64,000 nucleotides of DNA from Halioglobus maricola. Lineage in GTDB: Bacteria; Pseudomonadota; Gammaproteobacteria; Pseudomonadales; Halieaceae. The stretch spans positions 2,680,501-2,744,500 of the forward strand of contig NZ_CP036422.1 of NCBI RefSeq assembly GCF_009388985.1. The letters are read 5' to 3'. Every line of letters begins with the position of its first letter. Position 1 is the stretch's first letter. This document shows positions 27,259 through 35,723 of this stretch, piece after piece. The notes under the pieces are model-generated. The model was given only the letters and a program-made list of their open reading frames with translations, did not search any database and was not told the origin of the DNA. The position numbers were made by a program, and so were the translations under genes.

Positions 27259-29547
27259 TTACCCCTCAGTTTCATTGGCTTTGAAAAGTCGAAGCCGGTT
27301 GGCATTAGTGACTACCGTAAGAGACGAGAACGCCATTGCTGCTCCGGCAATAACGGGATTCAAGAGAATGCCAATAAACGGGTACAAGACACCTGCCGCA
27401 ACCGGGACTCCGGCTGCGTTATAGATAAATGCACCTACAAGATTCTGCTTAATGTTGGTCATGGTGGCTCTGCTGACTTCTATGGCGTCCGCAAGACCAT
27501 GCAGTGACCCGCGCATTAAAGTGATATCTGCGCTTTCGATCGCCACATCAGTCCCCGTGCCGACCGCAAAGCCCACATTGGCTAACGCAAGCGCGGGCGC
27601 ATCATTGATACCATCTCCCGTCATACCGACGATTTCGCCACTCGCTTGCAGCTCCGATATTTTTTCCGACTTCTGACCTGGTAACACTTCCGCGTAATAC
27701 TCATCAATCCCCACGCGCGCAGCAACGGCTTTGGCCGTTTCCCGATTGTCGCCGGTCAGCATAACGATACGTATACCGTCCTCTTTGAGACGATTGATGG
27801 CTAATATGGAGTCCTCTTTGATCGGGTCTTCCACCGCGATGATCGCTGCGAGCTTCCCATCGATGCTAAAATACATTGGCGTCTGGGCACGCGCCGCCAT
27901 AGCTTGGCTCTTGGCTACATAGTCCCCAAGTGAGATTCCGTGCTTGTCCATTAAACGTTCGTTGCCGAAAAGAAGATCATGCTCACCTACTGTTCCGCTC
28001 ACGCCATGTCCAGCTATTGCGCTAAATGATTCGACTTGTTCTACGGAGATGCCGCGTTCTTTAGCGGACTCTACAATCGATTGGGCCAGCGGATGCTCCG
28101 AGCCCGATTCCAGACTTGCCGCCAGGGATAGAACATCCTCTTCGAGCCCGCCATCAACGAGCACGATCTCTGTGACTTTTGGCTGTCCGAGCGTAATCGT
28201 GCCGGTTTTATCCAACACCATCGCCGAAAGCTTCGAGGCTGTCTGCAGAGCTTCTCCATTGCGGATTAGAACGCCTGCTTCGGCAGCCTTACCCACACCC
28301 ACCATGACGGACATAGGTGTGGCTAGTCCCAGTGCACAAGGGCAGGCAATGATTAAGACAGTCGTCGCGCAGACAATCGCGAAGGCCAATCGGGGATCTG
28401 GGCCGAAATTAAGCCAAGCCAGGGCGCTAACAACGGCGATGATCATGACTGCGGGAACAAAATAGGCCGAAATAACATCAGCTAGTCGCCCAATTGGCGG
28501 CTTGGAATTCTGGGCCCGTTTTACCATCTGGATGATTTGAGCCAGGGCCGTATCTTTGCCCACCTTTGTCGCTTCGAAGACCACAGAGCCGCTCTTGTTT
28601 ATGGTTCCCGCTACTACGGTGTCGCCGGGTTGTTTTTCTATCGGCATCGGTTCGCCCGTTAGCATGGACTCATCGACCGATGTGTGGCCCTCGAGCACCA
28701 CACCATCTACCGGTAGCTTGTCGCCTGGGCGCAGCCGCAATTGATCACCCAGAACAACCCTCTCAATCGCTATATCGATTTCCTCTCCATCGCGAAGAAC
28801 GCGTGCGAGCTTGGGCTGCAGGCCAATAAGGCGCTTGATCGCAAGGGATGTCTTGCCTCTGGCGCGAAACTCTAGCGCTAGTCCAAGATTGATTAGTCCG
28901 ATAATCATGGCCGTCGCCTCGAAGTAGACGTGCCTGGCCATCTCTGGCACCGTAGCCGGAAATACCACGACAAACATGGAGTAGATCCAGGCCGTGCCTG
29001 TTCCTAACGCGATGAGGGTGTCCATATTTGCCGAGTGATTGAGGAGCGACTTCCATGCTCCTACGTAGAAGTGTTTTCCTGCCCAGTACATAACGCCAAG
29101 CGTTGCAAGCCCTACGCCAAGCCAGACGGAGCGCTCGACTGGAGTATTGACTGTCATCTCACCGATAAAGAGACCGTAGATCATGAGCGGAGCGCCCAGA
29201 GCTAGAGCAACCCAGGTTTCGCGCATTAATCTGCGATAGTAGGCTTTGTCAGATTTCTCCTGCTCATCCAGAGCCTCTGGGTCCGAGGGGTCACCCGCCA
29301 CCTTCGCTGTGTAACCGGCATATTCGATCGCTTCGATTAATCTGGTTACTTCTGCAGAGCCGGTCACAGTCACACTTCGCTGCGCGAGGTTCATCGCGGC
29401 TTCCTGAACATCCTCCAGTCCAGTGAGGGCACGTTCAATCTTGTCTACGCAACTCGCGCACGACGCATCCGGGACACTCAAGAACACCGTTAGAGTGTTG
29501 GGCGCGTCAGCCCGCTGCAATGTTTGTTCACTGGGGTTTTTCATCAC
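27259..29547 (-). CDS. copA: Cu(I)-exporting P1B-type ATPase CopA
   Basis: A 762-residue copper-transporting P-type ATPase. One N-terminal HMA domain with SCASC (about residues 29-33) is followed by eight membrane helices with the CPC ion site ([12 protein letters not shown]). The phosphorylation motif is DKTGTITLG, the HP motif is SEHPLAQS and the hinge is [10 protein letters not shown]. It pumps Cu(I) from the cytoplasm to the periplasm. The start lies inside the end of the merR gene (20-bp overlap), so regulator and pump are co-transcribed. ATG is doubled at the start. It heads the cop/cus operon after merR. Confidence 0.96.
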   Translation of the reverse strand: MMKNPSEQTLQRADAPNTLTVFLSVPDASCASCVDKIERALTGLEDVQEAAMNLAQRSVTVTGSAEVTRLIEAIEYAGYTAKVAGDPSDPEALDEQEKSDKAYYRRLMRETWVALALGAPLMIYGLFIGEMTVNTPVERSVWLGVGLATLGVMYWAGKHFYVGAWKSLLNHSANMDTLIALGTGTAWIYSMFVVVFPATVPEMARHVYFEATAMIIGLINLGLALEFRARGKTSLAIKRLIGLQPKLARVLRDGEEIDIAIERVVLGDQLRLRPGDKLPVDGVVLEGHTSVDESMLTGEPMPIEKQPGDTVVAGTINKSGSVVFEATKVGKDTALAQIIQMVKRAQNSKPPIGRLADVISAYFVPAVMIIAVVSALAWLNFGPDPRLAFAIVCATTVLIIACPCALGLATPMSVMVGVGKAAEAGVLIRNGEALQTASKLSAMVLDKTGTITLGQPKVTEIVLVDGGLEEDVLSLAASLESGSEHPLAQSIVESAKERGISVEQVESFSAIAGHGVSGTVGEHDLLFGNERLMDKHGISLGDYVAKSQAMAARAQTPMYFSIDGKLAAIIAVEDPIKEDSILAINRLKEDGIRIVMLTGDNRETAKAVAARVGIDEYYAEVLPGQKSEKISELQASGEIVGMTGDGINDAPALALANVGFAVGTGTDVAIESADITLMRGSLHGLADAIEVSRATMTNIKQNLVGAFIYNAAGVPVAAGVLYPFIGILLNPVIAGAAMAFSSLTVVTNANRLRLFKANETEG

Positions 29548-29986
29548 GGTCCTCTGGCTTTATCTCGGGGTCGATTACACCAGCCTGCCAGGTCTCTATG
29601 AGGTGACAGATCGAGTCTCCCGATGGCATTCGGTCTGGTAGCTCGCGCCATCTATCACAGGCGAGTTCTAGGCGATTTGCTAGGCGTTGCGACTCGGCAA
29701 TCTCTTCCCTGATCTCGCCAAGTCTTCGTTGAATCAGCTCTCGAACGAGTGGACACGGCGTATCGCCATGATCGGCGGTAACAAGTATTTGTCCGATTTC
29801 CTTTAGGCTGAAGCCTAGTTTCTTGGCCGACAGGATGAAGCCGAGCTTGTTTGCTTCGGCAATATCGAAATAGCGATAACCATTGATTTCACTGCGCAAA
29901 GGATTGAGCAGCCCTAGCTTGGTGTAGTGCCGGACAGCGTCCGGACTGACCCCATAATGTCTAGCGACGACGGTGACCGTTCTCAT
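29528..29986 (-). CDS. MerR-family regulator of the copper operon
   Basis: A 152-residue MerR regulator starting at ATG 29986 ([10 protein letters not shown]). The N-terminal HTH ends in [10 protein letters not shown] and is followed by the dimer helix. Cysteines at 78 (DTPCPLV), 110 (LACDRW) and 127 (SICHLIE) are present. CueR-type Cu(I) sensors use two C-terminal cysteines and lack the first; Cys78 corresponds to the ZntR/CadR/PbrR position. The metal specificity is therefore uncertain even though it controls copA. Its end overlaps copA. The MerR-type promoter lies at 30090-30121. Confidence 0.85.
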   Translation of the reverse strand: MRTVTVVARHYGVSPDAVRHYTKLGLLNPLRSEINGYRYFDIAEANKLGFILSAKKLGFSLKEIGQILVTADHGDTPCPLVRELIQRRLGEIREEIAESQRLANRLELACDRWRELPDRMPSGDSICHLIETWQAGVIDPEIKPEDRDEKPQ

Positions 29987-30089
29987 TGCGTATATCTTTC
30001 TTGTATGAGCACGAGCATCAGCTGCGGGACTTGCGACCATTTACAGATCAAATGGCTCGCGCTCAGAAATTCGATTCTTAATCGGATTT

Positions 30090-30121
30090 ATCGTACAACC
30101 TAGGAGTAACACCTAGGTCAA
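30090..30121 (-). promoter_or_regulatory. MerR-type promoter of the merR-copA-cus operon
   Basis: On the minus strand a TTGACC -35 (30121-30116) and a TACGAT -10 (30095-30090) are 20 bp apart. The spacer holds a dyad ACCTAGG / CCTAGGT (30098-30118, 7-nt centre). The long spacer and dyad are typical of MerR activation, but the CCTAGG half-site is unlike CueR (ACCTTCC) or CadR (ACTCTA) boxes. It is about 105 nt upstream of the regulator start and should drive all nine genes. Confidence 0.75.
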
Positions 30122-30177
30122 TGGTCTAACCCAAAAAAGTTTTTGCGGGAGAGCGCGGGGGCACGCTCAAAGAGGGA

Positions 30178-30588
30178 TCAAGCGTGTTTCGGGGGATGAA
30201 AAATACGTGTAAGGAGGCCTTGTAGGAGTGCGTCACTCGTTGCAGCAACTCGAGCAGGTGCACGACCCACGATTTTTGTCAGGGCCTGGTTAGCAATTGC
30301 CGGACTGCTAACCGAGCAGGATGAAGCACATGCACCAGTCGCACATCCATCATCACAATCGGCACAATCCAACGATGAATTTGAAACTTCATCGACCATG
30401 TCATGGCAGGGGGATACAGAGGCGCTATTGTCGCTCATGGCATGGTGAGCGGCAGCCAAAGTGTTATCGCTATCAACGACCACTGCTGTAGAAGAACCGT
30501 CTACAGGCATTAGATCGGGAACAGCAGCTCTCAGAGGTTGAAGAATCAACCCCCAAATCATCAGCGCTATTACGATCTTGTGCAGCAT
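30178..30588 (-). CDS. copL: CopL-like metal-binding periplasmic protein
   Basis: A 136-residue exported protein starting at ATG 30588 with AGAGGA upstream. The signal peptide (HKIVIALMIWGLILQPLRA) is followed by a His/Met/Cys-rich region. That region has AAHHAMSDN, SPCHDMVDE and a cysteine cluster DCADCDDGCATGACASSC. It ends in RIFHPPK, seen in CopL-family metal-binding regulatory proteins. CopL proteins modulate copper resistance operons and probably bind copper. It lies on the minus strand upstream of the copper operon promoter; its stop is about 57 bp from the promoter -35. Confidence 0.7.
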   Translation of the reverse strand: MLHKIVIALMIWGLILQPLRAAVPDLMPVDGSSTAVVVDSDNTLAAAHHAMSDNSASVSPCHDMVDEVSNSSLDCADCDDGCATGACASSCSVSSPAIANQALTKIVGRAPARVAATSDALLQGLLTRIFHPPKHA

Positions 30589-30800
30589 AGTTTTCCTCTT
30601 CTCTTCCAGTATAATCACAATTAGTGCAATTGAAGCAAGCCAGAACCGCAGCAGTACACTCAGACTCTCAACCAGACTCCAAGTTCCTTGACCACGATCA
30701 AGGGTTAGCTCGGCATTATCACGACCCATTGGTAAACGGTACGAACGACTGGCAAGAATTGTCCAACACGGCCCCCGGCCAAGATTCAAGTAAATGCGGC

Positions 30801-30950
30801 CACCAAAGCACTATACCACTGGTGCTGCCTGCAATTGATTTCGGGATGGTACACACCATGACCCTTGGGGAAGAACGGTACCTGGTGAACAAACACGCGG
30901 CCGACTACGAGCACTACCGGCAGAAAGTGCCCCGCTATCCGGGTCTGTGA
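30801..30950 (+). pseudogene. Truncated second copy of the ICMT-like gene 3' end
   Basis: About 150 bp on the plus strand encode the C-terminal 49 residues of the ICMT-like protein found whole at 18943-19536. FGMVHTM, EERYLVNKHAADYE and VPRYPGL match FGMVHTM, EERYLVNKHAADYE and VPRYMNL with the same spacing and a few substitutions. No start, SAM motif or upstream helices are present; sequence before about 30800 is unrelated. It is wedged between the copL-like gene and merR. It is a relic of a duplicated or exchanged CDF-ICMT module. Sequence from 30589 to 30800 shows no gene. Confidence 0.8.
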
Positions 30951-30961
30951 AAGTAAAATTT

Positions 30962-31372
30962 CTAGTTTTCAGACAGGGCTTCGATAATTGGACATATAGG
31001 TGATGAAAGATCGTCGCACTGACTGATTAACACAGCCAGTGTAGCTTCCATTTTTTTCAGGTCTGATATTTTTTCCTGCACGTCCTTTAGGTGGACTGCC
31101 GTGGTATGACGAACTTGCTCACAAGTTTTGTCCTCGCCGCTATCTAGTTCTAGCAAACCTTCGATCTCTCCTAAAGAGAACCCTAACTCTCGGCAGCGTC
31201 GAATAAATTGAAGTCTTTTTACGTGACCCTCTGAATAAATTCGATGGCCTCCTGCACTTCTGGCAGTCACGGCCAGCAGTCCGCACTTCTCGTAATAGCG
31301 GACAGTTTCGCTTTTAACTCCGGTTACTTCGGCCAGTTGTCCTCGGGAGTATGTACCAGAAAGTTTCGGCAT
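30962..31372 (-). CDS. merR: MerR, mercury-type regulator
   Basis: A 136-residue MerR regulator starting at ATG 31372 (MPKLSGTYS); longer in-frame starts at 31417 and 31432 would run over the divergent promoter. HTH motif TVRYYEKCGLL is followed by the dimer helix with LKDVQEKISDLKKMEATL. Cysteines 84 (DKTCEQV), 119 (SQCDD) and 127 (PICPII) align with Cys82, Cys117 and Cys126 of Tn501 MerR, the Hg(II) trigonal site. Hg(II) is therefore the predicted effector. It is divergent from merC, with the operator dyad between. Confidence 0.88.
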   Translation of the reverse strand: MPKLSGTYSRGQLAEVTGVKSETVRYYEKCGLLAVTARSAGGHRIYSEGHVKRLQFIRRCRELGFSLGEIEGLLELDSGEDKTCEQVRHTTAVHLKDVQEKISDLKKMEATLAVLISQCDDLSSPICPIIEALSEN

Positions 31373-31380
31373 ATTGGAGC

Positions 31381-31411
31381 TTGAACCTGTAGTTACTACA
31401 GGATTTATAGT
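31381..31411 (+). promoter_or_regulatory. MerR-type divergent promoter for merC
   Basis: TTGAAC (31381-31386) and TATAGT (31406-31411) are separated by 19 bp, filled by the perfect dyad CCTGTAGTTACTACAGG. This is the classical mer promoter geometry and lies between merR and merC. Confidence 0.85.
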
Positions 31412-31449
31412 CCGCATATTGTTTGTCGTCAATTAGGTGCGAAACGAAA

Positions 31450-31854
31450 ATGGCTCGATTAGTTCGATATATCGATAAGATTGGCGTTGGAGGTGTGATA
31501 ATAGCCGCACTTAGCTGTGCTGCCTGCTTCCCCGCCTTGGGCACGCTTGCCGCAGCCTTGGGCCTTGGTTTTCTCAGCCAGTTGGAGGGAGTTGCTATAA
31601 ACAGGCTACTGCCCGCATTTGCTGGCCTCGCGCTGACGGTCAATGCCTATGGCTGGTACCAGCACCGGATACACTGGAGAGGTATATTGTCAGTTTCAGG
31701 GCCGATAGCGATACTGGCCACTCTCTACCCACTGTGGCAGTACGGGTGGAGCACATACTTGTTCTATGGCGCACTGGTCTTGATGTTGGTGGTATCGTTT
31801 GCCGACCAGATCTGCCCCCCGAAAGCAGTCTGCTCGTTACCGGCTGCGGGATAA
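31450..31854 (+). CDS. merC: Mercuric ion transporter MerC
   Basis: A 134-residue membrane protein with four helices, matching MerC. The inner-membrane Hg(II)-binding pair is in SCAACFPALGTL (near residues 23-26), followed by LGLGFLSQLEG. A second cysteine pair lies near the C-terminus (QICPPKAVCSLP). MerC imports Hg(II) into the cytoplasm, normally for reduction by MerA. The start is ATG 31450 rather than a TTG at 31423. Its stop overlaps the next ATG as TAATG. No merA, merT or merP is present here. Confidence 0.9.
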   Translation: MARLVRYIDKIGVGGVIIAALSCAACFPALGTLAAALGLGFLSQLEGVAINRLLPAFAGLALTVNAYGWYQHRIHWRGILSVSGPIAILATLYPLWQYGWSTYLFYGALVLMLVVSFADQICPPKAVCSLPAAG

Positions 31855-32066
31855 TGGCTAAGCCGATGCTGAACTCAGAGATTACTTGCCCTGCCTGCGG
31901 GCATAAGAAGACTGAGATAATGCCTACTGATGCCTGTCAGTGGTTCTATGAATGTGAATCCTGTCACGAACTATTGAAACCTAATTCCGGCGACTGCTGC
32001 GTGTATTGCTCCTATGGAAGCGTAAAGTGTCCGCCTATTCAAGCCGGTGATTCCTGCTGTGGCTAA
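31854..32066 (+). CDS. GDCCVxC domain small cysteine-rich protein
   Basis: A 70-residue protein with CxxC units TCPACGH and ECESCHE, then the signature GDCCVYCSYG, KCPPIQ and a C-terminal SCCG. It belongs to the GDCCVxC-domain family, some members of which are selenoproteins; here all positions are encoded as Cys. The cysteine clusters suggest a cytoplasmic zinc-ribbon or Hg-binding protein. It is translationally coupled to merC (TAATG) and is co-regulated by MerR. It could take Hg(II) from MerC, which is inference. Confidence 0.8.
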   Translation: MAKPMLNSEITCPACGHKKTEIMPTDACQWFYECESCHELLKPNSGDCCVYCSYGSVKCPPIQAGDSCCG

Positions 32067-32477
32067 TTTTCAGTGACCGGCCATGGATTGTAGATCAAAA
32101 CAGGAAACTCGTAAGATGGGGTAGTGACCGCATAGCTGCGATAACCGCCAACTTTTAGGCCGCTCGGTGTCAGGCGACCCCAGCAAGAGATATGTTTGGC
32201 TCAAATTAGTTAAGGAAAGCGCCTTACCAAAAGCTGCTTCTCACTTTGTGAGCGCTATATCGGTTTAGCTCGAAGATGATAAGAGTCTGCCCAGGCAGCG
32301 CTCTCATCGTATAATGCAAAGCGGCATCCAAGATTAAGCCCCTTATCACCTGACATTTGAAATTGCCCCAAATTCGCAAATTATGGACATATCGACATGA
32401 CAAAACAGAGTCCACACAAATCCACCAGGTGCGGGGCCTCAGCGAGCGTCATATGTTTTGTCACTAATGGGGACGAC
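32067..32477. other. Gene-free right end of the SE
   Basis: About 410 bp with no coding frame I can support. Near the end is an inverted pair TGACAAAAC (32399-32407) and GTTTTGTCA (32454-32462), directly adjacent to the terminal ACTAATG heptamer. These are candidate recombinase-binding sites. The yjbQ remnant follows immediately. Confidence 0.55.
32463..32469. repeat. SE right-end inverted heptamer ACTAATG
   Basis: ACTAATG is the inverse of CATTAGT at the left end (2024-2030). It sits 8-11 bp before the point where yjbQ sequence resumes. This fits a recombinase core half-site at the element end; the exact crossover is not determined. Confidence 0.55.
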
Positions 32478-32531
32478 GTCTGGGAGCACCGCCATCACCA
32501 AGGCACACGCCAGGTGATCGTACACATTTAG
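32478..32531 (+). pseudogene. yjbQ: yjbQ 3' part (right host flank of the SE)
   Basis: The codons from 32481 read WEHRHHQGTRQVIVHI then TAG at 32529-32531. This is the C-terminal sequence expected after GTWQGI(F/Y)L in YjbQ proteins, missing from the 5' part at 1670-2020. The preceding GTC (32478-32480) may be the original or a changed codon at the crossover. Joining 2020 to 32478 or 32481 restores a protein of about 133-134 residues, close to the family norm. It has no start and cannot be translated on its own. Confidence 0.92.
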
Positions 32532-32542
32532 CAGCGAGAATC

Positions 32543-35500
32543 ATGACTAGAAAAAGCGCCCTGACCAGACTTACCCTCGTTCCCATTTTCTTGCTAAGTG
32601 CCTGCCGCCTGGACGTGAGCACCGAGGGCAACGGGGTAGTTCAATCCGACTCAGGAAAAATCGAGTGCCGCGAGGCTCAGGGTGCCTGCCAGGGCTGGTA
32701 CGGATCCGCCGAACCGGAAACAGAAATTCTCGTGGCAGCAGCAGACAACGGCCATCGCTTTGTCGGCTGGAGCGGTGCCTGTAGCGGCGAGGCGCAGAAT
32801 TGCGAGCTTCTCATCGGTGCCACCTCTGCAGACCTCGAGGTTCGCGCCCACTTCCAACCGGGGCAAGGGGCAGTGTTGGAACTCCAGCCCGCCGCCGGGG
32901 GCGTCATTACCTCCTCGGACAACCGGCTGCGCTGCGGTATCGAATGTGCCGCGGGCTACCCTGCCGGCAGCGAAATCACACTGACGGCCACCCCGCTCCC
33001 GGGCTACCGCTTTAACGGCTGGGTAGGCGCCTGCGCCGGCAACGAACAGGCCACCTGCACGCTCGTCACCGGCAGTGATCGCAGCAACGCAGCGGCGATA
33101 TTCAGCGGCAGCCTCACCTCGAACTCCGAATTCGTCAACTTCGAGAGTGGCCAGGTGCGCCCCCTGGCACTGTCCCCCGATGGCAACTTGCTCTTTGCGA
33201 CCAACACACCCGCCAATACCCTGGAAATCTATGCCGTGAGTGGCGGCCAACTTGAATTTCAACACTCAGTGCCCGTAGGTCTGGAGCCTGTCGCGGTAGC
33301 GGCGCCCGACAATAGTGAAGTCTGGGTCGTCAATCATCTTTCCGATTCCATCAGTATTGTCGATCTCGACGCCGAAGTTCCCCAGGTCGTGCGCACCTTA
33401 CAAGTGGGTGATGAACCTAGAGATATCGTATTTGCCGGGCCCGGCGGCAACCGCGCCTTCGTCACCACCGCGCGGCGCGGACAGAACACCCCATACCCGT
33501 TGGAGGAATACCGCACACCCGGCCTGCCACGGGCCGATGTCTGGGTATTCGACCGGGGCAGAGATGATCTGATGTCCGGCGGCGAGCCTCTGACCATTGT
33601 CAACCTGTTCGGCGATGTGCCGCGCGCACTGGCCACCAATGATTCCGGTAGCCGGGTGTACGCAGCAGTGTTCAGCTCCGGCAACCAGACAACATCGCTA
33701 CTCATGTCCCCCGAGGTTGATATCGGCAAAGCAGCGCCACAAGCGGACATCCACGGTGACCGGCAACCCGCCACTGGCCTGATCGTGAAATACGACGGCG
33801 CCGCATGGCGCGACGACGCCGGCACTGACTGGAGTGACCGCGTCAGGCTTTCCCTGCCCGACTACGATGTCTTCGAAATTAACGCCAATGCCAGCACCCC
33901 GCGAGAGATAAACCGGGTCAGTGGTGTGGGCACCACACTGTTTAACATGGCCTTCAATCCTGTGCGTCAGGAACTCTACGTTACCAACACGGAAGCCAGA
34001 AATGAGGTGCGCTTTGAGGGCCCTGGCACGATATCTACCACCGTGCGTGGGCATATCGCCGACAGTCGCATCAGCGTGATCAATCGCGAGCGTCAGGTAA
34101 ATCCAGTAGATCTTAACCCCCACGTCGATTACAGCCTGCCCCAGGGCGAGGCCATTGATCCGGCTGACAAAGCACTAAGTCTCGCTCAACCGGTGGGCAT
34201 AGCAGTAGCTCCGGATGGGGAGCGCGTGTTTATCGCTGCTATGGGGTCCAATAAGGTTGCCGCGATCAGTGCCGATGTTCTCAGTGCGGATTATCAAGCG
34301 CAGCAGGCTGCAACAGTGTCTATACCCGGGGGCGGCCCTACAGGGATAACGCTGGATGCTGCCGGCCGCTATTTGTACGTACTCGCACGCTACAACAACA
34401 GCATTGTGGCCGTCGATACCACTGGTCTCAGTATCACGTCGACCACTGCGATGGAGAACCCGGAGCCCGATCTCATCCGTCAGGGCCGGCCGTTTTTGTA
34501 CGACGCCACGCTCACCTCGAGCAACGGCACAACGTCCTGCGCCGCCTGTCATATTTTCGGCGACACCGATCACCTCGCCTGGGATCTCGGCAACCCCAAC
34601 GAGGAGGTCGTGTCCAATCCACTGCCGTTTACCCCGACAGGCCGCCCCGATGGGGGCGCTACCTTTCACCCGATGAAAGGCCCCATGACCACACAGACAT
34701 TTCGCGGCATCAATGACTCTGGCCCCATGCACTGGCGCGGCGATCGCACGGGCACCAACAGGGTCGAAGTCAATGGTCAGCTCGAATCTGTAGAAGCCGC
34801 CGCTTTCAAGGAATTCCGCGGGGCGTTTGTTGGCCTGCTGGGTAGAGAAGAAGAAATCGATGAATCAGACCTGCAGGCCTTTACCGATTTCGCACTCACA
34901 CTGATGCCGCCGCCCAACCCTCTGCGCGCACTGGACAATAGCCGCACTCCGGCACAGCAATTGGGCGAACAGATTTATTTCAATGAAATCACTACCGGCG
35001 GCAACCTTGTATGCAATGACTGCCACACCCTCAATCCTGGACAGAACCAGTTCGGCACCGGCGGCGAGGTCAGCGATGAGGGCCCGGGCATTACCGAGGA
35101 CTTCAAGGTGCCTCACTTCCGCAACCTGTACACCAAGGTAGGCATGTTTGGCCTTTCGCCAGGTGCAATTCTGCGCGGCACACCGCATCAGGGAGACCAG
35201 GTCCGTGGTTTCGGCTACCTGCATGACGGCTCCATGGACACTCTCGACAACTTCTTCTCTGCAATACAGTTCAACCTGTTCAACAACACTGAACGCCGCT
35301 TTGCAATTATTGACTTCGTGATGGCATCGGACAGCAACCTGGCACCCATCGTGGGGCAACAAATCACACTGGACGGCACTGGGCGCTATGCAGCGGCATC
35401 GCTGCGCCTTGATCTGCTGATAGCTCGCGCCCTCGCGGGAAGCGATCGCCCTGAGTGCGACCTGGTCGTCCATGGTGTGGTGGGCGGGGAGCAGCGCGCC

Positions 35501-35650
35501 GCGATGCTCCGCGAGGATGGCTATTTCCACTTCGGCAATCCTGCCTCCCTGCCGTTGCCTATCGGCGAAATCAAACAACTGGCGAAACAGCCTGGGCGCG
35601 CTTTCACGTTCAGCTGTGTCCCCCCGGGCACGGCGCCAATGCAGCTGTGA
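32543..35650 (+). CDS. Dihaem cytochrome/YVTN beta-propeller lipoprotein
   Basis: A 1035-residue exported lipoprotein with lipobox LLSAC (Cys about 21). Two bacterial-repeat modules of the GxxFxGWSGAC type follow (about 25-190; GHRFVGWSGACSG and GYRFNGWVGACAG). Next is a YVTN-like beta-propeller (about 200-630; motifs VWVVNHLSDSISIVD and IAVAPDGERVFIAA). A C-terminal cytochrome c/di-haem peroxidase-like region has CAACH (about 670) and CNDCH (about 830). A periplasmic or surface electron-transfer or oxidase role is likely, with no known substrate. It starts 11 bp after the yjbQ stop, so the SE probably separates it from its original promoter. Confidence 0.85.
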   Translation: MTRKSALTRLTLVPIFLLSACRLDVSTEGNGVVQSDSGKIECREAQGACQGWYGSAEPETEILVAAADNGHRFVGWSGACSGEAQNCELLIGATSADLEVRAHFQPGQGAVLELQPAAGGVITSSDNRLRCGIECAAGYPAGSEITLTATPLPGYRFNGWVGACAGNEQATCTLVTGSDRSNAAAIFSGSLTSNSEFVNFESGQVRPLALSPDGNLLFATNTPANTLEIYAVSGGQLEFQHSVPVGLEPVAVAAPDNSEVWVVNHLSDSISIVDLDAEVPQVVRTLQVGDEPRDIVFAGPGGNRAFVTTARRGQNTPYPLEEYRTPGLPRADVWVFDRGRDDLMSGGEPLTIVNLFGDVPRALATNDSGSRVYAAVFSSGNQTTSLLMSPEVDIGKAAPQADIHGDRQPATGLIVKYDGAAWRDDAGTDWSDRVRLSLPDYDVFEINANASTPREINRVSGVGTTLFNMAFNPVRQELYVTNTEARNEVRFEGPGTISTTVRGHIADSRISVINRERQVNPVDLNPHVDYSLPQGEAIDPADKALSLAQPVGIAVAPDGERVFIAAMGSNKVAAISADVLSADYQAQQAATVSIPGGGPTGITLDAAGRYLYVLARYNNSIVAVDTTGLSITSTTAMENPEPDLIRQGRPFLYDATLTSSNGTTSCAACHIFGDTDHLAWDLGNPNEEVVSNPLPFTPTGRPDGGATFHPMKGPMTTQTFRGINDSGPMHWRGDRTGTNRVEVNGQLESVEAAAFKEFRGAFVGLLGREEEIDESDLQAFTDFALTLMPPPNPLRALDNSRTPAQQLGEQIYFNEITTGGNLVCNDCHTLNPGQNQFGTGGEVSDEGPGITEDFKVPHFRNLYTKVGMFGLSPGAILRGTPHQGDQVRGFGYLHDGSMDTLDNFFSAIQFNLFNNTERRFAIIDFVMASDSNLAPIVGQQITLDGTGRYAAASLRLDLLIARALAGSDRPECDLVVHGVVGGEQRAAMLREDGYFHFGNPASLPLPIGEIKQLAKQPGRAFTFSCVPPGTAPMQL

Positions 35651-35723
35651 GCTAGCGCCGCTTTTCGCGAGGAAGCTATTGCTTTCTTTGCGAATTCTCT
35701 TAAGGTGGTGACCACTAGGTTAT

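Larger units (their letters stand above)
2021..32477. mobile_element. Integrative element of about 30.5 kb, SE (Tn6283-type) with metal-resistance cargo
   Basis: Both halves of the broken yjbQ gene mark the boundaries: the left flank ends near 2020 and the right flank resumes near 32478. The left end carries intA-tfp-intB-srap, the conserved gene set of strand-biased circularizing integrative elements. The ends share an inverted CATTAGT heptamer (2024-2030 on the left, ACTAATG at 32463-32469 on the right). Cargo is a GIY-YIG-like gene, an XRE regulator, cadR and czc modules, a CDF/ICMT pair, a cop/cus operon and a reduced mer locus. Exact recombination points are uncertain by about 10 bp. No tRNA gene is at either junction, unlike classic genomic islands. 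Insertion and extent are seen in the sequence; the SE name rests on known gene order. Confidence 0.85.

Noticed and set aside
31854..32066. Possible selenoprotein in the GDCCVxC family
   Set aside because: The motif positions are TGC/TGT cysteine codons, with no in-frame TGA, so it is the cysteine form.
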